Shown piece after piece: positions 54,765-64,000 of a stretch of DNA of 64,000 bases (positions are counted from its first letter, which is position 1; each line of letters starts with the position of its first letter). Source of the stretch: DASTCZ01 sp963704455. Lineage in GTDB: Bacteria; Acidobacteriota; Terriglobia; Acidiferrales; UBA7541. The stretch covers positions 3,968,001 to 4,032,000 of the forward strand of contig OY969905.1 in NCBI GenBank assembly GCA_963704455.1, written 5' to 3'. Below the pieces are notes generated by a model that had not been told where the DNA came from, did not search any database, and saw only the letters and a program-made list of their open reading frames with translations. Made by a program: the position numbers and the translations under genes.

Positions 54765-55103
54765 TTACCTGGGACGGCCTACAAGAGGCGCGTTGTGGCT
54801 CAAGTATTCGTGCAAGTTGGCAAGCCCGAGCAAAAAATGCAGCACCTGTTCCTTTTGTCGAAGGTTGTCGTCTTCACTTTGCTCCGCCAGGTAATTCACG
54901 GCGAAATCTGCGCGGTCGCGCAACTTGTCGAGCGCTTCCGGAGAGACCACGTTACCATCCCGGATTGACGTGACTGCTTCCTCAAGAAGGTCCATTGCGT
55001 CCTCTAGGTAGTGGTCCACGCAGAGTTTCTTGGCGGTCAGGGTGCGCGGAACCACCCCCGGGCACCCATCTCTCTCGCACGCCGGCTTGCTGGGCTTCGT
55101 CAA
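54765..55103 (-). CDS. Small Cys/His protein of unknown function upstream of RsbW-like gene
   Basis: A 112-residue protein starting at TTG with GGGAG upstream. N-terminal C9-x4-C14 and C28-x2-H31 suggest a zinc finger, followed by a charged helical region (about 40-100). Six bases separate it from the RsbW-like gene, so they are co-transcribed. I do not recognise the family. The position upstream of an anti-sigma kinase fits a regulatory protein, but this is inference. Confidence 0.65.
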   Translation of the reverse strand: MTKPSKPACERDGCPGVVPRTLTAKKLCVDHYLEDAMDLLEEAVTSIRDGNVVSPEALDKLRDRADFAVNYLAEQSEDDNLRQKEQVLHFLLGLANLHEYLSHNAPLVGRPR

Positions 55104-55444
55104 GACACACTCCCACTGCCATTTCTACGTAAAAACGGAGCAATCCCCTGGCCAGTCATTCATGGCTGCACTTCCAGGTAAACGAACGCTTTAGCCATGC
55201 TTCTTGCCGAGGTTCGCAGTTGAAACCCAGCGCCGCGAGTAAAATCCTCACAAGCTGTGTAGTCCGCGATGCAACAATCGGCCACAAAATTCCACAGCAC
55301 TAGCCGCACTTTCAATTCCTTCCCAAATAAAAAGGGCGGCGCTTCTCACTGGAGGAAGCACCGCCCTTCCGCGAAACTCATTCGGATTTCAGGCACGTTA
55401 TCCCGCCCGCACTTACCCAGTTCCGGGCGCGCAATTCGTGCAAA
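55104..55444. other. Intergenic region with terminator
   Basis: About 341 bases separating the head of the RsbW-like operon from the end of the outer-membrane-protein gene. Besides the terminator at 55324-55368, only short unsupported frames are seen. The RsbW-operon promoter should lie near 55110-55300, but I could not pick a clear one. Confidence 0.45.
55324..55368 (-). terminator. Terminator of the outer-membrane-protein gene
   Basis: AAGGGCGGCGCTTC (55332-55345) and GAAGCACCGCCCTT (55355-55368) form a 14-bp stem with one mismatch. Read on the minus strand, the stem ends in a T-rich run (TTTTTATTT), a standard rho-independent terminator, 77 bases after the gene. Confidence 0.85.
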
Positions 55445-56023
55445 TCAAAAATTGAAAACGATTCCGCCCCCGACGCTCGCTGTTTTCTGCCAGAAGCTGC
55501 TGATGTACGATCCAAGAAAGTCGCCCTGTACGCGAAACGCGAGGCGAGGTCGAAATTTATAATCCACTCCTCCTCCCGCCATAATTCCAAAACCATTGTA
55601 CGTTGCAGTTCCTATCGTTTGGGTAAAACGAGTGTACACTCCGCCAGCCAGTACGTGTGCCCATGGCTGCAATCTCCGGCCGCGGACCTGAATCCTGCCT
55701 CCGCCGCCATAGAAGAGAAGATGTTGGGCGATCGAAGGAGAAACAGTGCCAAACGTCGCCGTGACTCCTCCTTCCACCGCAAAGTAATCGTTCATGAAGC
55801 GCGCCGCGCTTCCTTGCACTCCGTTCATATTCGTGTTGTTACCGCCGATGTCGAACCGCTGGTACACATAGCCGGCCCCAATCAGCCACTTAGTGTCCTC
55901 GCTGTAACTCATGGAAGCTCCGGACGGGGCAGGAGCGCTAGGCGGCGCGGAAGCCGAGTTTTGGGCGTTCGCAATGCCAGCAAGGCACAGCGCTGCGATG
56001 CAGAATACAATCCACCTTCTCAT
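55445..56023 (-). CDS. Outer-membrane beta-barrel protein
   Basis: A 192-residue protein with a signal peptide (M-R-R-W-I-V-F-C-I-A-A-L-C-L-A-G), a short Pro/Ser linker and a small beta-barrel with alternating hydrophobic/aromatic residues (V-x-V-Y-x-R, G-G-x-x-Y-x-R-F). The last residue is Phe, the BAM-recognition feature. It resembles OmpA/OmpW-size porin-like barrels without an OmpA peptidoglycan domain. AGGAGG precedes the ATG. Confidence 0.78.
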   Translation of the reverse strand: MRRWIVFCIAALCLAGIANAQNSASAPPSAPAPSGASMSYSEDTKWLIGAGYVYQRFDIGGNNTNMNGVQGSAARFMNDYFAVEGGVTATFGTVSPSIAQHLLFYGGGGRIQVRGRRLQPWAHVLAGGVYTRFTQTIGTATYNGFGIMAGGGVDYKFRPRLAFRVQGDFLGSYISSFWQKTASVGGGIVFNF

Positions 56024-56216
56024 TACCAGGTCCTCCTGAAGTGCCTAGATGGCCGATTCACGCAATTTGATTCTGAGTTGGAAGGCATGGAGAGTCCATA
56101 AGAACCATCTGCTTGATTTCGTGGAAGTTAATACCTACGGGGAGGAAGCGAGTACTAGTGGTATCCCCGAGATTGTCATCATCAAGCCGATCATCCGAAG
56201 GCGTAAGGCGGCGGCT

Positions 56217-59171
<2,955 letters not shown>

Positions 59172-59456
59172 GAGCTATGGGGTCCGTGTGATGTGTGAGG
59201 CAGGCACTCCGGCATTTCACTAAGGCGATCCCCCAACATCAGAAGAACAGTGCGGGACTGCCTCAAACGCCCGCAAGATTCATTGTATCCGGCAGTCTGA
59301 GAATGCGCAAAGCATCGTGCAGCGCACCTGTATTAGATTCTCGCGGGGCCTTCATAGATACTACGCGCCAGTTGTATGGCTTATATCCCTCCTACCCCGT
59401 CCTACGCTGAAGCTTCGGACGGCAGGCCGCACCCCCCTACCCCCCCCCATCTTTTT
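59172..59456. other. Region before the IS-like element
   Basis: Non-coding sequence from secA toward the IS left end. Its main oddity is a C6-TA-C9 run (59432-59449). The secA promoter must lie here but is not obvious. Confidence 0.45.
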
Positions 59457-59620
59457 GTAAGAGTGTGGCAATAAAGGACTTACAGCCACAATGAGCGGTA
59501 AGAGTAACGCAACAAAGGACTTACGAGTATTCATAGTTGGTACATTAAGTCCAATGGATTCAATCACTTACGTTTTTGAGCGCCACATCGCCCGTAAGAG
59601 TGTGCGTTTAAAGGACTTAA
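59457..59620. repeat. Cluster of four 27-bp repeats at the IS left end
   Basis: Copies: 59457-59483 (+), 59498-59524 (+), 59545-59571 (inverted), 59594-59620 (+). All read GTAAG-N14-GGACTTA followed by A or C, with most plus-strand copies also sharing AGT and AAA around the spacer. Gaps between them are 14, 20 and 22 bases. Subterminal transposase sites are one possible role. Confidence 0.85.
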
Positions 59621-59807
59621 AGCGGGATTATGCCCTTGACACAGGGTACGTCTTTCATGTACGATTCCTTCCAGTGGACTTGCTATCCAATCTCGCAACG
59701 TGCTTCTTGGCCGCTCGCAATATTCGGGGATGGAACAGGTGTTTAGCAAGTTCGTCACTGGTCATGTCTTTCGGTTGTTTCTTAATCTTCTTAGGCATGG
59801 TGCCTCG

Positions 59808-60707
59808 ATGAGAGAACAAATGGATTTGTGCAAGCTGATTGACCAATACGGCGACGATGAGAAATGCCGCGCCGCGATTGAGAATCTCCGCTGGCCCGGT
59901 GGCGTGCGCTGCCCCGCGTGCCACTCGGAGAAAATCTCACGCATCGTTGCCCGCAATCAATTCGATTGTGACTCATGCCGCTATCAGTTCTCCGCAACCG
60001 CTGGAACCATTTTCCATGATACACACCTGCCGCTCAATAAGTGGTTTCTGGCGACGTATCTGCTTTGCGAGTCGAAGAAAGGTATGGCCGCCCTTCAGTT
60101 GCAGCGTATGCTCAAGACAACCTATCGCACGTCTTGGTATCTCTGCCAGCGCATCCGTAGGGCCATGCGAGAGGTAGCGCCAGAGCCTCTGAGTGGCACG
60201 GTAGAGATAGACGAGACCTACGTGGGGGGCCAGAAGCGCCGCTGGCGTCGAAAGGTCAACCCGCAAGTGGTTATCGGTATCCGGCAACGCAATGGCGACT
60301 TGCGGTTGATCCGAGCTAAGGATGCCAAGTCCGCGACCGTGCGCGAGATTATCAATGCGAATGTGGGCGGCCACGTCGAAGTGATTCTGACCGATGAATC
60401 CTTGATTTATCCGTTTGCGCTCAACAATATCCAGAAGAAAAAACACCGCACGATTTGTCACACGCGAGAGTATGCGGCTGGCGACGTGCATACCAATACC
60501 GTTGAATCGGCTTTCTCGCTCTTGAAGCGCGGCATCGTTGGAACGTGGCATAAAGTCAGCGCCAAACACCTGCCTGCCTACCTTGACGAAATGTGTTTCA
60601 GGTTCAATAATCGGCATAACCCGTATCTATTCCGTGACACGATTCTAAGGCTAATTGCTACTTCCAATGTCGAATACAAGGAATTGACAAAGAATCAGGC
60701 TGCATGA
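59808..60707 (+). CDS. IS1595-family (ISXO2-like) transposase
   Basis: A 299-residue DDE/N transposase. An N-terminal zinc ribbon has C35-P-A-C38 and C54-D-S-C57, followed by the catalytic region with D135 (V-E-I-D-E-T-Y-V-G-G), D196 (I-L-T-D-E) and the H-T-N230-T-V-E233 motif typical of this family. The N-terminal L-I-D-Q-Y-G-D-D-E-K-C is also characteristic. Starts at 59808 or 59820 are likely; an in-frame ATG at 59700 adds residues unlike the family. The gene looks intact. Confidence 0.9.
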   Translation: MREQMDLCKLIDQYGDDEKCRAAIENLRWPGGVRCPACHSEKISRIVARNQFDCDSCRYQFSATAGTIFHDTHLPLNKWFLATYLLCESKKGMAALQLQRMLKTTYRTSWYLCQRIRRAMREVAPEPLSGTVEIDETYVGGQKRRWRRKVNPQVVIGIRQRNGDLRLIRAKDAKSATVREIINANVGGHVEVILTDESLIYPFALNNIQKKKHRTICHTREYAAGDVHTNTVESAFSLLKRGIVGTWHKVSAKHLPAYLDEMCFRFNNRHNPYLFRDTILRLIATSNVEYKELTKNQAA

Positions 60708-60742
60708 ACAAAGTGGAATCATAACAAAGAAAAAATAATCCC

Positions 60743-61498
60743 TTGACCAAACCAAATAAGCCCGGCAGCCAACAGAATCCTTACTTCAATAATGTGCAAG
60801 TTAGGGGTGCGCTCGAAGTAGGAAGGAGTCCAAGTCTTACAGATGAGCACAATACCGAGCGCAAGCAAGACACAACCCAAGACCGCAAGAGATACCTTGT
60901 GGAGAGGCTCAGTCTTGTTGCTATTGTCATTGTTGCCGGATTCTCTGGTTGGCAAGGATATTCCGCTAAGCGCGCTGCTGATATCGCTGAGGGTAGCTTG
61001 GTTCTGACTCAGCAAGGTCTCCATCTTGAGCAAAGAGCTTGGGTCAAAGTGGGAACCCCTCCTAATTTCCCGCTGAGTGGGAAAGAAATTCCGGTAACTT
61101 TCCAAGTGGAGAATACTGGAAGGACGCCGGCCACGGGAGTTCAAGGCGAAATTATTGCTACTGTCTTGGCGAAAGGGGAGAAGCCAACCTTCGATTACAG
61201 CGTTGGACATCCCCACACTAGGATTCACTTGGAGGCCCTCAATCCAAACATCCCCTTTCCAATTATTATTCCGGTTGTAAAATATGGGCCAACCACCGCG
61301 CAAACTATTGTTCCCGATGAATCCCTGCGACAAGATATTGCCAACGGTAGCCGCTTCATAGTCTTCTATGGCGAGTTTACTTACACCGATATTTTTGGAA
61401 TAGGGCACTGGACGCACTTCTGCACTTCCTCTGGCCCCGCTGCTTTGGACAACCTTAGAGAATGTATTGCCTATAACACTATGGACAACAACAAGTAG
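60743..61498 (+). CDS. Passenger membrane-anchored protein in the IS-like element
   Basis: A 251-residue protein starting at TTG. After a polar N-terminus (to about residue 55) comes one TM segment (about 56-73), then A-A-D-I-A-E-G-S-L-V-L-T-Q-Q and Q-R-A-W-V-K-V-G, a pattern I know from many uncharacterised single-TM bacterial proteins, followed by a beta-rich extracytoplasmic domain with N-T-G-R-T-P-A. It lies 36 bases after the transposase and within the repeat boundaries. A minus-strand frame covers the same stretch and is taken as its shadow. Function unknown. Confidence 0.65.
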   Translation: MTKPNKPGSQQNPYFNNVQVRGALEVGRSPSLTDEHNTERKQDTTQDRKRYLVERLSLVAIVIVAGFSGWQGYSAKRAADIAEGSLVLTQQGLHLEQRAWVKVGTPPNFPLSGKEIPVTFQVENTGRTPATGVQGEIIATVLAKGEKPTFDYSVGHPHTRIHLEALNPNIPFPIIIPVVKYGPTTAQTIVPDESLRQDIANGSRFIVFYGEFTYTDIFGIGHWTHFCTSSGPAALDNLRECIAYNTMDNNK

Positions 61499-61562
61499 CC
61501 CTGTCACGGCAAGCAGTAATTTACTCAAAGCGGTCTCCCTGCGTCAAGGGCTGAATCCCGCT

Positions 61563-61589
61563 TAAAGTCGTTTAGAATCATACTCTTAC
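61563..61589 (-). repeat. Inverted right-end copy of the 27-bp repeat
   Basis: On the minus strand it reads GTAAGAGTATGATTCTAAACGACTTTA, matching the left-end repeats in the first eight bases and at the GACTT block with the same 14-base spacing, but with two mismatches in the right block. It is the candidate right end of the element. Confidence 0.6.
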
Positions 61590-61770
61590 GAGGTACCCTG
61601 AACACCTTCGATTCTTACCTTTGGCGGGAGCGACTCCGTGCCTACCGGCAGGCAGGTTTCCCGTTTTGGAACTCAATTCGAGCCCCTTGTCTCCTTCTCC
61701 AATATTGTATACCATAGAGTTATAGAGAAAGTCAATCGGAAATTTCTCGAGAGGGATTTAGTGACGCCGA

Positions 61771-63108
61771 TTACTGCCTGGGGAGCGGACCTTGCCCCGC
61801 AGGTGGAAGCGCGTACACTTGAATGACTCCGCCTGAATCAATTGTAAGCATCTCGCCGCCGGGAGAAAGGCCCAGCCCCATGATCTTCGGGAACCGGTTT
61901 TTCTTGTTTCGCAATATGTAAATCCACTGGCCGCTCGGCAGGTCAAAGACGTCCACACGGTCAGGGAATGTGGCCGGGGGGTCCCCGTAAAAATCCCTTG
62001 AAACATTCAAGGCCCCCATCCCTTTTATGGGCATATCCTCCACCGGAATGTTTAGCGCCAGGGCGAACCGACGACCATCCGCAGACGGACGCACTGGCCG
62101 CCCCCCCCCGTCAATCCGACCTGAATCCTCGCTTTCGCTGAAAGCCTGATCAAACTCCCTATCTCCCGCAAGGTTGAACAAAAACAAATAGTAATCCGAG
62201 TACACCGCAATCATCTGGTTGTTAATGAATTGAGTGTCGCTCGCGTAGCAGAAACAAAGAATGCGAGCATCCTTTCCCATCTCACGAATCAGGATTCCAT
62301 TCTGGTAGCGACTGTACGTCTGCTTTTGAATGGGAAGCTCATGTGTAATCGCCACTCCAAAATTGTCCTCCTCGGTTCTATCCCTTCCTATCCTCGGAGT
62401 GGCCATGGCGTCATCAGAAACCGTAAACAGTTCCTTAATGTCGCATGGTTCTTCCGCACCCTCGAGCGAGTCCGTCAAAATCCGGATGCACTGCGTCGCG
62501 CTGCCTTGATGAAATCGAATCATAAGTACTTTGCCGCTCGGGGACTCAGCAATCCCTGCGAGGTAGGAATGGGGCTGCTGCAATTGCGGAAGGGGAAGCT
62601 CCTTCACCGGCGTCCAATCGGCGGAGTAAAGGACGATGCGCTGGGTGGAAAGAAACAGAAACCTTCCGTCATAAAGGGGAAAAATGCCGGCATATGGATT
62701 TTCCAACGGCCAATCGAGCGTCCTCAGAACTTTTCCCGAGGCGGCACCCAGGAAAACAGCATGCAGGCGATAGAGGGGAGCCCCGTTGGGGTCGTCACGG
62801 TGCTCCAGAGGTGGGGTCGGCTCTTGCGTGATAAAACTCGCGGCCACGACGCTTTCGCTGACAAAATCAACCGTGTCAAATTCATCCAGGTCCCGCCGCC
62901 CCTGAAGCTGATTGCCGTTCTCTGGATACCCCATCGAATGGAGATCGACGCGCCAGAGGAATTGATCGCTTGAGACCTCGATTGGTTTGGCTTTCTTTTG
63001 CGAAGTTGCTCCGGATGCGAGAAGGGAACTGCCAGTGGCGCCGAGCGCTACGGCAAGAAATGTTGCTAGGAAAACAGAAAGCGCGCGCGGGCTGGGTTGA
63101 GCGGCCAT
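61771..63108 (-). CDS. Secreted beta-propeller-like protein of unknown function (copy 1)
   Basis: A 445-residue exported protein with a signal peptide (about 1-32). The body has repeated strands around D-G-R-F-L-F-L-S, P-S-G-K-V-L-M-I, and S-P-G-G-E-M-L-T near the C-terminus, which suggests a beta-propeller. Conserved-looking D-R-V-D-V-F-D-L-P-S-G-Q-W-I-Y and G-G-V-I-Q-V-Y-A-L-P-P end it. No catalytic residues are recognised. Its closest relative in the window is the gene immediately upstream on the same strand. Confidence 0.75.
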   Translation of the reverse strand: MAAQPSPRALSVFLATFLAVALGATGSSLLASGATSQKKAKPIEVSSDQFLWRVDLHSMGYPENGNQLQGRRDLDEFDTVDFVSESVVAASFITQEPTPPLEHRDDPNGAPLYRLHAVFLGAASGKVLRTLDWPLENPYAGIFPLYDGRFLFLSTQRIVLYSADWTPVKELPLPQLQQPHSYLAGIAESPSGKVLMIRFHQGSATQCIRILTDSLEGAEEPCDIKELFTVSDDAMATPRIGRDRTEEDNFGVAITHELPIQKQTYSRYQNGILIREMGKDARILCFCYASDTQFINNQMIAVYSDYYLFLFNLAGDREFDQAFSESEDSGRIDGGGRPVRPSADGRRFALALNIPVEDMPIKGMGALNVSRDFYGDPPATFPDRVDVFDLPSGQWIYILRNKKNRFPKIMGLGLSPGGEMLTIDSGGVIQVYALPPAGQGPLPRQ

Positions 63109-63168
63109 GGGACTTCAAAGTGTTAGACCCCGATTTATTGACGATGGTTACATTAGTTGCACCAGGAA

Positions 63169-64000
63169 TCAACGCGCGGGAGGGGAAGCGGGCGGGAGCG
63201 CGTAGGTTTGGATCACACCTCCCGAGTCAATTGTTAGTTTCTCGCCGCTAGGTGAAAGGCCCAGACCCCAGATCTGCGGAAACTGTTTCCCGCTCAACCA
63301 GTTAACGCTTGCCGGTTCATTTTCTAGGACATAAATCCATCGGCTATTAGATAGGTCATAGACTTCAACACGATCCGGGAAGGCGGCTGGAGGATCTCCA
63401 GGTTCTGGAATAATAGTAGTTCTTCCAGGGCGCACCACCCCTTCATTGATCGGGTCGTTGAGTGCCAAGGCGAACCTCCGCCCGTTCGCAGATGCACGAA
63501 CTGGGCGTCCCATATTGTCGATCATGTCCGGATGCGGCCCCCCCCTTGGGGCGAAATCCTTTTCAAACTTAAGGGCTCCGGCGAGATCTAACAGCAACAA
63601 ATCACTACCCCCATATATGACAACCATTTCGTTGCTGATGAATTGTGGGAAGCCGCCCGGGCAATGCATGTTTCCTGGTACGAGTTCTTCGGCCCGGCGC
63701 TTGCCCTGATTCTTTTCGAGTAGGGCTATGTCACAAAGTGCGCGGACAGGCTTTCCCGTCTCGCGAATCAGGACTTTTTTTGGATCTGGGTTAGGTGATT
63801 CCTTCGGTATGGGCAAATTATATTGAACCAAAGGTCCGAAATCGTTGTTTTCAGTCCTGTCCCTTCCCAATTCTGACTCCGCCATCGCCCCATCGGAAAT
63901 CGTAAATTGTTCCGGAATTTCGCATGGCTCCTCTGTGCCTTCGAGTGAGTCCGTGGGAATCCGGATGCACCTTATCGCGCTTCCCTGATGAAAACGAACC
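63169..64000 (-). CDS. Secreted beta-propeller-like protein (copy 2, partial)
   Basis: At least 277 residues; the 5' part lies beyond the window, and the coding frame runs open to base 63999. The translated edge (R-F-H-Q-G-S-A, I-P-T-D-S-L-E-G-T-E-E-P-C) matches the copy 1 sequence (R-F-H-Q-G-S-A-T and L-T-D-S-L-E-G-A-E-E-P-C) nearly residue by residue, and the end (I-D-S-G-G-V-I-Q-T-Y-A-L-P-P) does too. An internal ATG at 63885 is not the start. The pair is a tandem duplication with 60 bases between the genes. Confidence 0.8.
   Translation of the reverse strand, partial: VRFHQGSAIRCIRIPTDSLEGTEEPCEIPEQFTISDGAMAESELGRDRTENNDFGPLVQYNLPIPKESPNPDPKKVLIRETGKPVRALCDIALLEKNQGKRRAEELVPGNMHCPGGFPQFISNEMVVIYGGSDLLLLDLAGALKFEKDFAPRGGPHPDMIDNMGRPVRASANGRRFALALNDPINEGVVRPGRTTIIPEPGDPPAAFPDRVEVYDLSNSRWIYVLENEPASVNWLSGKQFPQIWGLGLSPSGEKLTIDSGGVIQTYALPPASPPAR

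Larger units (their letters stand above)
59457..61589 (+). mobile_element. IS1595-like element with passenger gene
   Basis: A transposase of the IS1595 type and one passenger gene lie between copies of a 27-bp repeat. The left-most (59457-59483) and the right-most (61563-61589, inverted) copies point inward and share G-T-A-A-G-A-G-T plus a GACTT block, so they could be the terminal inverted repeats. The segment is visibly more AT-rich than the chromosome around it. No target-site duplication is evident at these limits, so the exact ends are provisional. Confidence 0.6.

Noticed and set aside
61638..61826. 62-codon plus-strand frame after the IS-like element
   Set aside because: Overlaps the end of the minus-strand propeller gene and shows no motif.

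Overview
The window is a GC-rich (roughly 55-60 % by eye) bacterial chromosome segment from a Gram-negative organism: it encodes an outer-membrane beta-barrel, a TonB C-terminal-domain protein, SecA with a zinc tail and a bactofilin. The sortilin/VPS10-like secreted protein, the fused gamma-alpha 2-oxoacid:ferredoxin oxidoreductase, many secreted/Tat enzymes and the gene mixture fit Acidobacteriota best. That placement is an inference from gene content, not from a marker alignment.

Layout. 0.3-9 kb: cell-envelope and redox genes (penicillin-binding transpeptidase, small zinc ribbon, LytM/M23 peptidase, diheme cytochrome c, a 1107-residue sortilin-like protein with poly-Gly linkers, a TonB-like protein). 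9-17 kb: korB-korA, a zinc alcohol dehydrogenase, a VOC protein, lexA, a bactofilin, a two-TM protein and a GNAT acetyltransferase. 17.2-43.6 kb: an almost uninterrupted plus-strand translation island, rplM-rpsI-rpsB-tsf-pyrH-frr, then a consensus promoter with a roughly 300-nt leader, then rpsL-rpsG-fusA-X-tuf-S10-spc-alpha genes through rplQ, closed by a hairpin terminator. 43.7-55 kb: guaB with a VanZ-like gene, two FMN alpha-hydroxyacid oxidases, a YheT-like hydrolase, a Tat-exported M24 peptidase, a multicopper oxidase, a second VOC protein and a three-gene RsbW-type operon. 55-64 kb: an outer-membrane protein, secA, an IS1595-like element with repeated 27-bp ends and a membrane-anchored passenger gene, and two tandem secreted paralogues, the last cut by the window edge.

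Most unusual points: (1) a 117-residue very basic protein with a possible C-C-C-H zinc site lies between rplB and rpsS; (2) a PD-(D/E)XK-nuclease-like protein lies between fusA and tuf; (3) adenylate kinase carries a 63-bp tandem duplication giving two consecutive Walker A loops, just after a G6C6 palindrome; (4) the IS1595-like element has four copies of its 27-bp end on the left (one inverted) and one on the right; (5) the rpsL leader has several possible, partly exclusive hairpins. Several ribosomal proteins (uL4, uS19, uL22, bL17, uS11) carry low-complexity tails, and EF-G carries two insertions. I saw no tRNA, rRNA or CRISPR array. All family calls are made from motifs and remembered family features; no search was run.
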